Source: Nocardia amamiensis NBRC 102102
GTDB taxonomy: Bacteria > Actinomycetota > Actinomycetes > Mycobacteriales > Mycobacteriaceae
DNA length: 64,000 nt
Direction: 5' to 3'
NCBI RefSeq assembly: GCF_001612745.1
Contig: NZ_BDBA01000030.1
Span: 25,591 to 89,590, forward strand
Positions 8,336 to 17,732 of the stretch are shown here, in pieces. The stretch's first letter is position 1. The number at the start of each line of letters is the position of its first letter. The notes beneath the pieces were generated by a model. That model made no database searches and had not been told where the DNA came from. It was given only the letters and a program-made list of their open reading frames with translations. The position numbers and the translations under genes are program-made.

Positions 8336-9388
8336 ATGAGTTTCCTCGAGGTCGCCATCGTGGGCTATGGCTTGGCCGGGTCGGTGTTCCACGCTCCGCT
8401 GATCGCCGCCGAGCCACGGATGCGGGTGGCGGCGGTGGTCACCTCGTCGCCGGAACGTGCGGAGCACGCGCGCCACGAGCACCCGGGCGTGCGCGTGGTC
8501 TCGCACGCGGAGGAGCTGTTCGCCGCGCCGGGCGGGATCGATCTGGCCGTGATCGCGACGCCCAACCGCACACACGCGCCTCTGGCCAGGCTGGCGCTCG
8601 ACGCCGGGTTGCCGGTGGTGGTGGACAAGCCGTTCGCGGTGTCGGTGGCCGACGCCGAAGACCTCGTCGCCCGAGCGGAGCGGTCCGGGCTTGCGCTGTC
8701 GGTCTTCCAGAACCGGCGCTGGGACGGCGACTTCCGTACCGTATGGGAACTCGTGCGGACCGGAAAGCTGGGCCGGGTGCACCGTTTCGAGTCGCGGTTC
8801 GAGCGCTGGCGTCCGGTCCCGAAAGGCGGCTGGCGGGAGATCGGCTCCGCCGACGAGGGCGCGGGCATTCTGCTCGACCTCGGCAGCCACTTGGTGGACC
8901 AAGCCGTGACGCTGTTCGGCCCGGTGCGCTCGGTGTACTGCGAACTCGACCGGCGGCGTGCGGCGATCACCACCGATGACGACGCGTTCGTCGCGCTCAC
9001 CCACACCAGCGGCGTCCGGTCCCAGCTCTGGATGAATGCCATCGCCCCGCAACTAGGTCCGCGTTTCCGGGTGCTCGGCTCCGAAGCCGGTTACGTCACC
9101 TACGGGCTCGACCCGCAGGAAGACGCGCTGCGCTCCGGTCGCCGCCCCGACGACGGATTGCCATGGGGCACTGTCGAATCCGAGCGCTGGGGCGTCCTGG
9201 GCGCCGAACCGGACTTCGCGCCGCTACCGACAGCGCCGGGCGACTACCCCGCGTTCTACTCCGCGATGGCCGCCGCCGTCCTCGACGGCGCGCCGGTTCC
9301 GGTGGACCCGCGCGACGCTCTCACCACCGTGCGCCTTTTGGCGAAGGCGCGAGAGTCGGCTGCCACAGGTGTGACCGTCACCGCCTGA
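8336..9388 (+). CDS. Gfo/Idh/MocA family oxidoreductase
   Basis: A 350-aa NAD(P)-dependent dehydrogenase. The N-terminal Rossmann fold opens EVAIVGYGLAGSVFHAPLI. The family lysine motif is present as VVVDKPFAV near residue 97, and the C-terminal alpha/beta domain carries AGILLDLGSHLVDQAVTLFG, whose Asp/His pair is usual in the active site. The length is standard. Closest in style to the YdgJ/YhhX-like oxidoreductases acting on sugars or inositols; the substrate cannot be assigned. The 216 bases upstream contain no clear gene. One minus-strand reading ending at 8144 (LVTALLPAENGIEVAVVPVE) looks oddly protein-like and may be a gene remnant. Confidence 0.88.
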   Translation: MSFLEVAIVGYGLAGSVFHAPLIAAEPRMRVAAVVTSSPERAEHARHEHPGVRVVSHAEELFAAPGGIDLAVIATPNRTHAPLARLALDAGLPVVVDKPFAVSVADAEDLVARAERSGLALSVFQNRRWDGDFRTVWELVRTGKLGRVHRFESRFERWRPVPKGGWREIGSADEGAGILLDLGSHLVDQAVTLFGPVRSVYCELDRRRAAITTDDDAFVALTHTSGVRSQLWMNAIAPQLGPRFRVLGSEAGYVTYGLDPQEDALRSGRRPDDGLPWGTVESERWGVLGAEPDFAPLPTAPGDYPAFYSAMAAAVLDGAPVPVDPRDALTTVRLLAKARESAATGVTVTA

Positions 9389-9476
9389 CCGGGACTGGCC
9401 ACCTCCGCCGCGACTCGATAACGTCGATCTCCGAGGTCGGCCCGGGCGGGGCCGGTCGGGTGGAGAGGAGATCCGA

Positions 9477-10367
9477 ATGGGCTCAACGGTTTTTGCGGTG
9501 TTTCTGCCGCTGGCCCTGGCCTTGGTGATGTTCGGGCTCGGATTGACTTTGACGGTGGACGATTTCGCGCGCGTGCTGCGGTATCCGAAGGCGGCGCTGA
9601 TCGCACTGGTGTGCCAGATGGTGGTGCTGCCGGCGCTGTGCCTGGGCATGATCTACCTGTTCGGCCTCGAGGGTGCGCTGGCAGTCGGCATGATGCTCCT
9701 GGCCGCGTCACCGGGCGGACCGTCGGCGAACCTGTTCAGCCACATCGCGGGTGGCAACGTGGCGCTGAACATCACGCTGACGGCGATCAATTCGGTGCTC
9801 GCGGTGTTCACCATGCCGGTGGTGGTCGCGCTGGCCTACACGTTGTTCCTGGACGGCGACGGATCGCTGGGACTGCGACCGGACAAGTTCGCGCAGGTGT
9901 TCGCCATCGTGCTGGTGCCGGTCGCGATCGGCATGGCGGTGCACCGCCGGTTCCAGGCGTGGTCGGAGCGGATGCGCGGCACGGTCAAGATCCTGTCCAT
10001 CGTGGTGCTCGCACTGGTGGTCGCCGCGGCGGTCGGCAAGAACTTCGAGACGCTCACCGAGAACATCGGCACACTGGCCTCGATCTGCCTGTCGTTCGCA
10101 GTGATCAGCCTGACCATCGGCTACTTCGTGCCCCGGTTGTTCCGGGTGGATACCGACCAGGCGATCGCTTCCGCCATGGAAATCGGCATCCACAACGGGG
10201 CAATCGCGATCGCCGTCGCCGCTTCGGTTCTGCGCGAGGACGCAATGGCCGTGCCGGGCGCGGTGTACGGCGTGCTGATGAACATCCCCGCGGCACTCGC
10301 GGCATATCTGCTGGCCAGGCGGACGCGACGGGACCGGAGCGCACCGGAGCCCAGCATGGCGAGCTAG
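9477..10367 (+). CDS. bile acid:sodium symporter (BASS) family protein
   Basis: A 296-aa membrane protein with about nine hydrophobic segments. Family marks are VMFGLGLTLTVDDFARVLRYPKA near the start, MLLAASPGGPSANLFSHIAGGNVALNITLTAINS (the Gly-Pro-rich crossover region) and MEIGIHNGAIAIAVAAS (the second crossover). A strong ribosome site GGAGAGGAG precedes the ATG. BASS transporters move organic anions such as bile acids, pantoate or pyruvate with Na+. The substrate is unknown. Its stop codon overlaps that of the convergent MBL gene within a shared CTAG. Confidence 0.88.
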   Translation: MGSTVFAVFLPLALALVMFGLGLTLTVDDFARVLRYPKAALIALVCQMVVLPALCLGMIYLFGLEGALAVGMMLLAASPGGPSANLFSHIAGGNVALNITLTAINSVLAVFTMPVVVALAYTLFLDGDGSLGLRPDKFAQVFAIVLVPVAIGMAVHRRFQAWSERMRGTVKILSIVVLALVVAAAVGKNFETLTENIGTLASICLSFAVISLTIGYFVPRLFRVDTDQAIASAMEIGIHNGAIAIAVAASVLREDAMAVPGAVYGVLMNIPAALAAYLLARRTRRDRSAPEPSMAS

Positions 10368-11290
10368 CGCCGATCCTCTTGCGCCGCCGAGGTAGCCGGG
10401 GCGTGTTCAGCGCACAGGCACGCGATACCTTTTGCGATCCATTCCCGGCCCGCCCACTCCGGGTGCCGCTGGATCATTACTGCGGCGACTTCCTCTGCGA
10501 TGGCGTGCTCGCTCATCGCCGAGTCGCGGCGGATCCAGGTTTCGTCGCGTAACAACCGCAGGTAGTCACGGACGTCGGTGAGCAGTTGGGGGCCACCGAC
10601 ATCGCCGTGTCCTGGCACCACGGTGCGCCGCGGCGCGGCGGAAAGCTGCTCCATGACCGACAGCCACCGTATGCCGGACACATCCGTGTCGTGGGGCGGG
10701 AACCACGGGAAGATCGCGAAGTGTGCGGCTTCGACCAGGTCTCCGGTGAACAGCACATCCGCGTCGGCTACCTCGATGACCTGATCGCCGTTGCTGTGCG
10801 CGCGGCCGGTGGCTCGCATCCGGACGATCCGACCGCCCAGATCCAGATCGTAAACGCGGTCGTACACGAGATCCGGCCGAGGTAGACGTAGGCCCGCCAC
10901 TCTGCGAGCGATCGATTCGCCGAGTCCTCGGAACATCTCGAGGTAGCCCTGGCCTTTGCGGTCCAAGTCGTCGGCTTGGGCCCGGTTGACGAGGTAGGTC
11001 GCCGCGCCGGCGAAAGTGTCGGCGCCAAAAGCATGCTCGGGATGAAAGTGCGTCGTCGTCAGAAACAGTTCGCGGCCCGCAGCGTAGTCGGTGACGAACT
11101 TCAGGACGGTCTCCGCGTTGGCGGGTCCCATCCCGGTATCGACGACCAAGACCGCGTCGCGACCACCGATTACGCCGATATTCGGGACCAGCGGCACTCG
11201 CCGGTCCCCGATCACCACGAGGTCGGCGGCGAGTTCGCGGACATCGGACAACTCCACGACGGGATCGCGCAAAGCAATTGATTCAGTCAT
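10364..11290 (-). CDS. MBL-fold metallo-hydrolase
   Basis: A 308-aa metallo-beta-lactamase-fold hydrolase. The metal motif is TTHFHPEHAFGADTF, in which HFHPEH replaces the usual HxHxDH (Glu in place of Asp), as in several quinoprotein-relay and lactonase-like members. Further ligands are His/Asp in GRAHSNGDQVIEV and FTGDLVE, and His in VVPGHGDVGG. It diverges from a LysR regulator 83 bases away, which probably controls it. The substrate is unknown. Confidence 0.85.
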   Translation of the reverse strand: MTESIALRDPVVELSDVRELAADLVVIGDRRVPLVPNIGVIGGRDAVLVVDTGMGPANAETVLKFVTDYAAGRELFLTTTHFHPEHAFGADTFAGAATYLVNRAQADDLDRKGQGYLEMFRGLGESIARRVAGLRLPRPDLVYDRVYDLDLGGRIVRMRATGRAHSNGDQVIEVADADVLFTGDLVEAAHFAIFPWFPPHDTDVSGIRWLSVMEQLSAAPRRTVVPGHGDVGGPQLLTDVRDYLRLLRDETWIRRDSAMSEHAIAEEVAAVMIQRHPEWAGREWIAKGIACLCAEHAPATSAAQEDRR

Positions 11291-11373
11291 AAGTCCAGTT
11301 CATCGCGCCGGGCAGCGCATCGTCCAAGTCCGATTCGGTGCTCGGCGATACCGCGCGGGTATCGTTGCCGCTG

Positions 11374-12252
11374 ATGGACTTGCGGACGCTGCGCTATTTC
11401 GTGGCTGTGGCCGAGGAACTGCATTTCGGCCGTGCCGCCGCCCGCCTGCACATGACGCAGCCGCCGCTGAGCCGTGCCATCAGGCAGCTCGAAACCGACT
11501 TGGGTTGTGAGCTGTTGCGGCGTTCGCCAACCGGGGTCTCGCTCACGCCCGCCGGGCGATCACTGCACCGGGACGCCCGTGCCCTGCTGACTCAGGCCGA
11601 TCAGGCGCGCGCACGGGCACAGGCCGCGGCCGGAGCTTCCAGTCTCACCGTCGGCACACTCGCCGACAGCGCCGAACAGGTCGGAACCCGCCTGGCCACC
11701 GCATTCCACCAGCGCCATCCCCGGGTGGACATCCGCATCCACGAAACCGACTTCACCGACCCGACCGCCGGCCTCCGCAGCGGCCTGGTCGACATTGCAC
11801 TCACCCGGGCGCCGTTCGATCGCAGTGGCATCACCGTCCACGTGCTGCGCTCCGACCCGATGGGAGTCGTCCTGCGCGCGGACGATCGTCTGGCACGACG
11901 CCCGAGCCTCTCCATCGACGACCTCACCGACCGCCGATGGTTCCGGTTACCCGACGACACCGATCCCGCTTGGCGGGCATTCTGGTCACCACCCAACGGA
12001 CAACATCATTGCGGCCCGGTCGTGCGGACGGTTCACGAATGTCTGCAAGCCGTGTTGTGGAACGGCAGCGTCGGGCTGGCACCGCTGACGAACACACTGC
12101 CCGACGGCCTCACCGCGATCCCGCTGCTCGACATGCCGCCCAGCGACCTGGTCGTGGCCTGGAACAACACCGATCACAACCCGTTGATCCGCTCATTCGT
12201 GCGGATAGCGACGACGGTCTACCGCCCCCGCAACCGCGTCACTCAGACGTGA
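11374..12252 (+). CDS. LysR family transcriptional regulator
   Basis: A 292-aa LysR protein. The N-terminal winged helix reads MDLRTLRYFVAVAEELHFGRAAARLHMTQPPLSRAIRQLE, followed by the linker helix and a periplasmic-binding-like effector domain (LRSGLVDIALTRAPF). ATG 11374 starts exactly at the family's usual MDLRTLRYF. It is divergent from the MBL hydrolase gene, the standard layout in which the regulator controls its neighbour and itself. Confidence 0.9.
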   Translation: MDLRTLRYFVAVAEELHFGRAAARLHMTQPPLSRAIRQLETDLGCELLRRSPTGVSLTPAGRSLHRDARALLTQADQARARAQAAAGASSLTVGTLADSAEQVGTRLATAFHQRHPRVDIRIHETDFTDPTAGLRSGLVDIALTRAPFDRSGITVHVLRSDPMGVVLRADDRLARRPSLSIDDLTDRRWFRLPDDTDPAWRAFWSPPNGQHHCGPVVRTVHECLQAVLWNGSVGLAPLTNTLPDGLTAIPLLDMPPSDLVVAWNNTDHNPLIRSFVRIATTVYRPRNRVTQT

Positions 12253-12438
12253 AACGCCTAGCTACAGGCCATACGGAAGCGCCAGCTCGGTTTGCTTCAG
12301 GGACAGCCGATCGTTCTGGTTGCGCAGCCCACATTTCCGCGCGCAGTAGCTCGATCAGACCGGGCGATCCGGACATGGGCTCGTCCACTGGGTAGCCTTT
12401 CGGAGGGTCGACGCCATTCGAAGGGAGCCAGCAGCGCG

Positions 12439-14187
12439 ATGCAACCGCTCGGTGCGAGCGATCCGGCGCGGATCGGCGACTATCGGCTGCTCGGTGTGCT
12501 GGGCGCGGGCGGCATGGGCCGGGTCTATCTGGGGCGGAACGCGGGTGGGCGCACGGTCGCCGTCAAGGTCATCCGTCCGGACATGATCGACGCCGAATTC
12601 CGCGAGCGCTTCCGTCGCGAGGTCACCGCGGCGCGCCGGGTCGGCGGACGGTTCACCGCGCCGGTGCTCGACGCCGACGTCGACGCCGATCCGCCCTGGC
12701 TGGCCACCGGTTATGTGGCCGGTTTCGCGCTGGCCGACGCGGTCGACACCTACGGTCCGTTCACCGAGAACTCGCTGCTCGTGCTGACGCACGGACTGGT
12801 CGAGGCGCTGATAGCGGTCCATCAGGCGGGTGTGGTGCACCGCGACCTCAAACCGTCGAATGTCCTGCTGGCCCTCGACGGGCCGAAGGTGATCGATTTC
12901 GGCATCGCCCGCGCCATCGACGACAGCAAGCTCACCACGACCGGAAAGGTCATCGGCTCACCGGGATTCATGTGCCCGGAACAGGTGACCGGCGATCCGA
13001 TCGGTCCGCCCGCGGACATTTTCGCGCTCGGCGGCGTGCTCGTGTTCGCGGCGACCGGCCACGGGCCGTTCGGCATCGGCGAGACACTGCAAATGCTGTG
13101 GCGGGTGGTGTACGAGCAGCCCCAGCTCGACGACGTGCCGGAACGCCTGCGTCCGCTGGTGGCTGCCTGCCTGACCAAGGACCCCGCTGCGCGCCCGACC
13201 CTGGACCAACTGCTCACGCAGCTGACCGCCCTTGGCATCCCCGATCGCGGCGGCTGGCTGCCCGGCCCACTGCTCGAACAGGTCAGCAGGCGCGCGGTCG
13301 AACTGCTCGACTTGGACTCAGGAACGATCGACCGGCTGGAGCACACGACGCTTGGTCCCCTGGACGGCCCGGAGTCTGCGACACGCCGTCCGGCCGACCA
13401 GTCGGAACCCCCGGTGCCCGGTCCGCCGGACAGTGCGCGCACCGTCAGCATTGCCCGCCCGACTCCGCCACCGCAGTACGCCCAAAGCGGCAACGCCGAC
13501 CACTCGGCGTCGGCACAAAGCTCGCAGCGAGGCCAACACCACTCCCCCGCGTTCGCGCACCATCACGGTGATCAGACGACTTATTCACCTGCGCAAAAGA
13601 ATTCGCTTCAGCTCGGCCCGCTTACCGCACAGGTGCCCACTTCGCGTCGCCCCCGCCGCGCCCTTCTGATCGCGGGCGCGCTCGTGGTCGCCGTCGCGGT
13701 CGCGGTGGCGGCTTTCGTTGTCGGCGCCCAGTTGCGTGCTGGGGATGCAATCGGTTCGACCACGACGGGCAGCATTGACTCCGCCACAGCCACTACCGCG
13801 CAGCCCGCTGGCACGAAACCGACGAGCAGCGGCGCTTCCGTCACGAGCCTGCCGAACGCGTTCGTCGGCGAGTGGAAGGGTGTCGCCAAAGACCTCCTGG
13901 GAAGCTACGACATCATAGTGAGACTCAACCCGGGAAACGTCGGCGAGCGGGTCGGCGAATCAACTAATACTGGCCGAGTCCTCGGAGTGAGGTGTGGCCG
14001 AGCGGAGACGCTGACTTCCGCAAGTGCGGGCAGCGTTGTACTGACCGCTAAACTCACTGACGACAGCGGCGGCTGCAATGATGACGGCGTAGCCTCGCGA
14101 TTGGAATTGCGTCCGGACGGAACAATTTCCTATCGAACTCAGGGCGCGGCCGGCGATATGACAGGAATCCTCAATCGAACTGGCTGA
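12439..14187 (+). CDS. membrane Ser/Thr protein kinase
   Basis: A 582-aa Hanks-type kinase. Glycine loop LGAGGMGRVY at about 21-30, catalytic Lys43, catalytic loop HRDLKPSN (134-141), DFG 153-155 and a TTTGKVIGSPGFMCPEQ activation segment and APE-like motif. A Pro/Gln/Ser-rich cytoplasmic juxtamembrane region leads to a single membrane segment at about 407-430 (ALLIAGALVVAVAVAVAAFVV), then a roughly 150-residue extracytoplasmic domain with no PASTA repeats. ATG 12439 follows a weak AAGGGAGCC site. The exterior domain should be the sensor; its ligand is unknown. Confidence 0.9.
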   Translation: MQPLGASDPARIGDYRLLGVLGAGGMGRVYLGRNAGGRTVAVKVIRPDMIDAEFRERFRREVTAARRVGGRFTAPVLDADVDADPPWLATGYVAGFALADAVDTYGPFTENSLLVLTHGLVEALIAVHQAGVVHRDLKPSNVLLALDGPKVIDFGIARAIDDSKLTTTGKVIGSPGFMCPEQVTGDPIGPPADIFALGGVLVFAATGHGPFGIGETLQMLWRVVYEQPQLDDVPERLRPLVAACLTKDPAARPTLDQLLTQLTALGIPDRGGWLPGPLLEQVSRRAVELLDLDSGTIDRLEHTTLGPLDGPESATRRPADQSEPPVPGPPDSARTVSIARPTPPPQYAQSGNADHSASAQSSQRGQHHSPAFAHHHGDQTTYSPAQKNSLQLGPLTAQVPTSRRPRRALLIAGALVVAVAVAVAAFVVGAQLRAGDAIGSTTTGSIDSATATTAQPAGTKPTSSGASVTSLPNAFVGEWKGVAKDLLGSYDIIVRLNPGNVGERVGESTNTGRVLGVRCGRAETLTSASAGSVVLTAKLTDDSGGCNDDGVASRLELRPDGTISYRTQGAAGDMTGILNRTG

Positions 14188-14258
14188 CTTGGCACACCAA
14201 TGAAATACCTTCCCATGAATTTTCACGGATTGCTCAGAAGGTAGGGTGACCAGCAATC

Positions 14259-14295
14259 GGTGTTGCCGATGCGCAGAGCACGCATCGGCAACACC
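14259..14295. terminator. strong bidirectional hairpin between convergent genes
   Basis: A perfect 15-bp stem, GGTGTTGCCGATGCG with CGCATCGGCAACACC, around a 7-base loop. It lies between the end of the kinase gene (14187, plus strand) and the end of the small secreted protein gene (14309, minus strand), so it can terminate both. No U-tract. Confidence 0.7.
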
Positions 14296-14308
14296 ATACA
14301 GTAGTCAG

Positions 14309-14527
14309 CTAGTTGACGATTGGTTGCTTGAGTATCCAACCATCGAGTTTGCCGCCCACGCAGACTTGAACGGTACCGCCTTGCCCATTCGGTCGGGTTA
14401 CTACCACGCCACCTCCGGCAAGGCAGTACTCCACGGTCGACTGGGCATGCGCATGCCCGGCTCCTGATATGAGGGATACAACACCGAACAGCCCCACAGC
14501 AGCGATTGTCATAGATCTTAAAAACAT
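14309..14527 (-). CDS. small secreted protein, 72 aa
   Basis: A small exported protein: MFLRSMTIAAVGLFGVVSLI is a signal peptide ending at HAHAQ, leaving about 45 residues (STVEYCLAGGGVVVTRPNGQ then VQVCVGGKLDGWILKQPIVN). The two Cys could form one disulfide. ATG 14527 is preceded by GAAAGA; an upstream TTG at 14572 would bury the signal sequence. The local base composition is clearly more AT-rich than its neighbours (14490-14650), hinting at acquired or non-translated flanks. No family recognised. Confidence 0.6.
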   Translation of the reverse strand: MFLRSMTIAAVGLFGVVSLISGAGHAHAQSTVEYCLAGGGVVVTRPNGQGGTVQVCVGGKLDGWILKQPIVN

Positions 14528-14593
14528 TACGCCGATCTTTCGTTCAAGAATTACATTGCCAATTTGATTCAACCACGCAAGATCAGCAGCCCC

Positions 14594-14740
14594 CTAGCAA
14601 CGGAATTTATCCGGTCTTGACATCAAGATACCACAAACAACTATGACGGCAATACCAATTCCCACAGCGACCGGTCGGTCCGGTTTCAGCTCTGTCTCGC
14701 TCGGGTTGGATAGCCACCTCGCCTTCGCTCTGCCCAGCAC
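14594..14740 (-). CDS. possible small membrane protein, 48 aa
   Basis: A GTG-started reading whose C-terminal half, KPDRPVAVGIGIAVIVVCGI then LMSRPDKFRC, is one convincing membrane helix with flanking charges. No good ribosome site is visible and the frame stays open far upstream (to 15169), so the start is uncertain. It would run in the same direction as the neighbouring small secreted protein. Tentative. Confidence 0.3.
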   Translation of the reverse strand: MLGRAKARWLSNPSETELKPDRPVAVGIGIAVIVVCGILMSRPDKFRC

Positions 14741-14935
14741 GAGCCGAGGACGGACTCCGCCACACCACGCCCGTAACCCACCCGTCTCTGCCTGCGCTCG
14801 TCCGGCCACGCCAGCCTCCACCCCGGCTATGCTCCGGGCACCGCGACCGCCTGCCCCATCGGGGCGGCCGTGCCAGGCCTTACGACCAAAACGCTTGCCC
14901 GAGCGCGGGCGTGTGCGGGCGGTTAAGGTGCGGCG

Positions 14936-15715
14936 GTGGATAGAGCGGAATTTGTCGAGCGCGGCGCCTCCATCGCCGACCGTCTCACGACTACGCAAGC
15001 GCAACCGCCGTGGTGGCTGGTGGCAGCGGCCGCGGTGGCGGCGCTCGTGCTGGTGGGTTACACCCCGATCTGGCGGTTCACCCGCAACATCGTCACCATC
15101 GCGCACGAAGGCGGGCATGCCGTGGTCGCGCTGCTGACCGGGCGGAAGCTCAACAGCATCCGCTTGCATTCGGATACGTCGGGCCTGACGGTGTCGAGCG
15201 GAAAACCCTACGGCCTCGGGATGATCCTCACCACGATGGCAGGCTACCCGGCGCCGCCGCTGCTCGGTCTCGGGTTCGCCGCCCTGCTCGGGGCGAGCCG
15301 GATCACGCTGATGCTGTGGACCGCGATCGCGTTGCTGGCGGCGCTCTTGATCAAGATCAGGAATATCTACGGCGGCATCACCGTGCTCGGTCTCGGCGGG
15401 GCGGTCTTCGCGGTGTCCTGGTTCGGAACCGACACGCTACAGGCGGGTTTCGCGTACCTGGGCGCGTGGTTCCTGCTGTTCGCCGGGGCGCGTCCGGTGG
15501 CCGAACTGCAGCGCGGCCGCTCCCGCCAGCAGCGTTCCCGACATCACGAAGTCGACTCCGACGCCGATCAACTCGCGCGGCTCACTCGACTGCCCGGCCT
15601 GCTGTGGGTCTTCGTGTTCGGCGCGATCGCGGTGGGTTCGCTGCTGCTCGGCGCGGGACTGCTGATCTCCGACATCGCCGAACTCAGCCTGCCGAACATG
15701 TCCGCCGGTTCGTGA
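14936..15715 (+). CDS. M50B-like membrane metalloprotease homologue
   Basis: A 259-aa membrane protein with about six segments. Near residue 60 is IAHEGGHAVVALLTGRKLNSIRLH, the HExxH-type zinc motif variant HEGGH seen in the actinobacterial M50B-like family. The site-2-protease second motif (LDG or NPDG) is not obvious, so proteolysis is uncertain. It starts at GTG 14936. The C-terminal region contains a charged cytoplasmic loop (RSRQQRSRHHEVDSDADQ) before the last segment. No operon partner. Confidence 0.75.
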   Translation: MDRAEFVERGASIADRLTTTQAQPPWWLVAAAAVAALVLVGYTPIWRFTRNIVTIAHEGGHAVVALLTGRKLNSIRLHSDTSGLTVSSGKPYGLGMILTTMAGYPAPPLLGLGFAALLGASRITLMLWTAIALLAALLIKIRNIYGGITVLGLGGAVFAVSWFGTDTLQAGFAYLGAWFLLFAGARPVAELQRGRSRQQRSRHHEVDSDADQLARLTRLPGLLWVFVFGAIAVGSLLLGAGLLISDIAELSLPNMSAGS

Positions 15716-15983
15716 TCGGCGTTCGACAGCAATACTTGTCCGTGCCGCAGGCGTGAGACCAACCACTCAGTCGGAGGCGATCAACGGAATACGATCGGTA
15801 GCCAGGCGCGATTCCTCGATACCTGCGGTGTCGCGCGGCGCTGACCACGCGGCCCGCACAGCGCAGGCGGGCCGGCTCGGTTAGGCTCGAAGCCAGCCCT
15901 GTGCCGCCGCCAGCGGCGCATCGCCGAGCAACGCCGCTTCGGGCGTCCCGATGCCAGCACTCACGACATCCGGAGCGACGACG

Positions 15984-16895
15984 ATGTACACCCGTGCGCG
16001 CACACCGATTCCGCGCCACCGCTTTTCGATGATCACGCTCGCCGCGATGATTCTCCTCACGGGTGTGCTGGGCGGCGCCACGGCTTCCGCCGCACCGATC
16101 GACACGGCCTGCGGAACCCCGTTGACAGCCACCGAAACCGCGGCCGTGGCAGCGCTCTCCGACACCGCGACGCTGACCGGTTCGTCGCTGCGGCAACTGG
16201 AACAGGCCATCGGCAATCATCGGCGGATCACCGAAATCCTGGTCCGCCATCGCGACTGGCGCGGGCTGTTCGCGCTCGGGCTCGACGCGGTCGAATACGC
16301 CGCGGTGCTGCCGTTGCAGCGCGACCCCGCGTCGTTCGCCGACCCGGAGTGGGCGCACCGGATCAGCCTCGAGCTGCTGTCCCGCTTCCTGCGCAATGTG
16401 CATGCCGAATTCACCGGCTCGCCCGCGGAACCACACTGGGCGCACTACTTCGACCTGACCCACCGCTGCGAGCTGTCTCCCGCGCGCGTCGCGATGGCCG
16501 GTTACAACGCACACCTGACCGTCGACCTGTCCTACGCCGTCGCGTCGGTCGGCAGCACACCAGCGAACGCTGCCGACTATTTCCGTCTCGTCGACGCGAT
16601 CGCCCAGCAAGGCACGCTGATCGTCGGCTCGACGAAGGCGGTCTACGGCGCCGACCTCGGACCACTGTGGCGCTTCTACTTCCTGGGCGAGGGCCTGGAC
16701 GCGCTGCTCGGACAAGGCGTCGCGACCGGTCCACTGCTTCGTTTCGCCGACGCGGGCGCCAACGTCGTCATCTTCGGTAACGGTCTCGCCCTGAGTGACC
16801 CGGTCCTGGCTCCCACAGCGACCGCCGAGATCGACACCCTCTGGCGCGGCCTCGATCTCGCTTTCGAAGTGCTGTCCCACCTCGGCGGTCTCTAG
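15984..16895 (+). CDS. secreted DUF5995 family protein
   Basis: A 303-aa exported protein. A signal peptide (SMITLAAMILLTGVLGGATASAA, residues about 15-37) is followed by an all-helical DUF5995-like domain with HRDWRGLFALGLDAVEYAAV, WAHYFDLTHRCELSPARVAMAGYNAHLTVDL and YFLGEGLDALL. ATG 15984 gives the cleanest signal sequence. The family is common in actinobacteria and its role is unknown. It converges on gluconokinase with 9 bases between stops. Confidence 0.75.
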   Translation: MYTRARTPIPRHRFSMITLAAMILLTGVLGGATASAAPIDTACGTPLTATETAAVAALSDTATLTGSSLRQLEQAIGNHRRITEILVRHRDWRGLFALGLDAVEYAAVLPLQRDPASFADPEWAHRISLELLSRFLRNVHAEFTGSPAEPHWAHYFDLTHRCELSPARVAMAGYNAHLTVDLSYAVASVGSTPANAADYFRLVDAIAQQGTLIVGSTKAVYGADLGPLWRFYFLGEGLDALLGQGVATGPLLRFADAGANVVIFGNGLALSDPVLAPTATAEIDTLWRGLDLAFEVLSHLGGL

Positions 16896-16904
16896 CCGAC
16901 TCGG

Positions 16905-17405
16905 TCACCTACCCAGCATCGCCACGACCTCACGGACCAGCTCCTGGGGCGTGCGGGTCGCATCGACGGTGACGCCCTTCTCGTCGGCGTCCAGTGGCTC
17001 CAGCGTGGCGAGCTGGGAGTCGAGCAGGCTCAGCGGCAGGAAGTGTCCGCGGCGGTTGGCGATGCGTCGCTCGAGTTCGTCGCGCGGCACGTCCAGGTGC
17101 AGGAAGAACGCCTCGGGCACGGTCGCGCGCAGCCGGTCACGGTAGCTCCGCTTGAGGGCCGAACAGGTGACGACGGCGCCCCGACCGGACCGCTCGGCCA
17201 ACGCGGCGGCAAGGGCGTCCAGCCATGGGGCGCGGTCGGCGTCATCCAAGGGCGTCCCCGCCGCCATCTTCGCGATGTTCGCGGGCGGATGGAAGTCGTC
17301 GCCCTCGGTGTATGCGACGCCCAAGGCGTCTGCGAGGCGGGTGCCGACTGTCGTCTTCCCCGAACCCGACGCGCCCATCACGACGATCACCGGTAGATCG
17401 CGCAC
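16905..17405 (-). CDS. gntK: gluconokinase
   Basis: A 166-aa P-loop kinase of the GntK type that phosphorylates gluconate to 6-phosphogluconate for the pentose-phosphate route. Walker A is GASGSGKTTVG (11-21). The family motifs GDDFHPPANIAKMAAGTPLDDADRAPWL and VVTCSALKRSYRDRLR are complete, as is RRGHFLPLSLLDSQLATLEPL. The length is typical. It stands alone, not next to a gluconate permease or GntR regulator. Confidence 0.93.
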   Translation of the reverse strand: MRDLPVIVVMGASGSGKTTVGTRLADALGVAYTEGDDFHPPANIAKMAAGTPLDDADRAPWLDALAAALAERSGRGAVVTCSALKRSYRDRLRATVPEAFFLHLDVPRDELERRIANRRGHFLPLSLLDSQLATLEPLDADEKGVTVDATRTPQELVREVVAMLGR

Positions 17406-17732
17406 TCGAACACTCCGTCCTGGCCGTATCCCGCGTCGCGGACTTTCGTCATCGGCGACAACCTGGCGGCCATTACTTCGTCTACCCGTGCAGTGACGAT
17501 CGAAGCCACCGGGTCTTAGATTTCAATGACCGCGACCTCGCGAACCCGGCTGGTGTGAACTACCCGCCGAGCCAAGGCTTTCGAGTGAACGCGGATCGAC
17601 GAACGGGAAGTAGCGACATGTTTGCAACGACGCAACGGGCGCACCATACCGCCCTCACGGCACCAGGGCAGGCGCCGACCCACGGACTCGGTACCGGAGC
17701 CGTGGCCGCCTCGGGCGTCTGATCGGGCGGCC
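17406..17732. other. intergenic region before the PucR gene
   Basis: These 327 bases lie between divergent gluconokinase and PucR genes. The only reading of note is a 34-residue plus-strand frame, 17618-17722 (MFATTQRAHHTALTAPGQAP onward), behind GGGAAG. It ends 11 bases before the PucR ATG and could be a leader peptide, but evidence is thin. No clear palindromic operator was seen. Confidence 0.3.
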
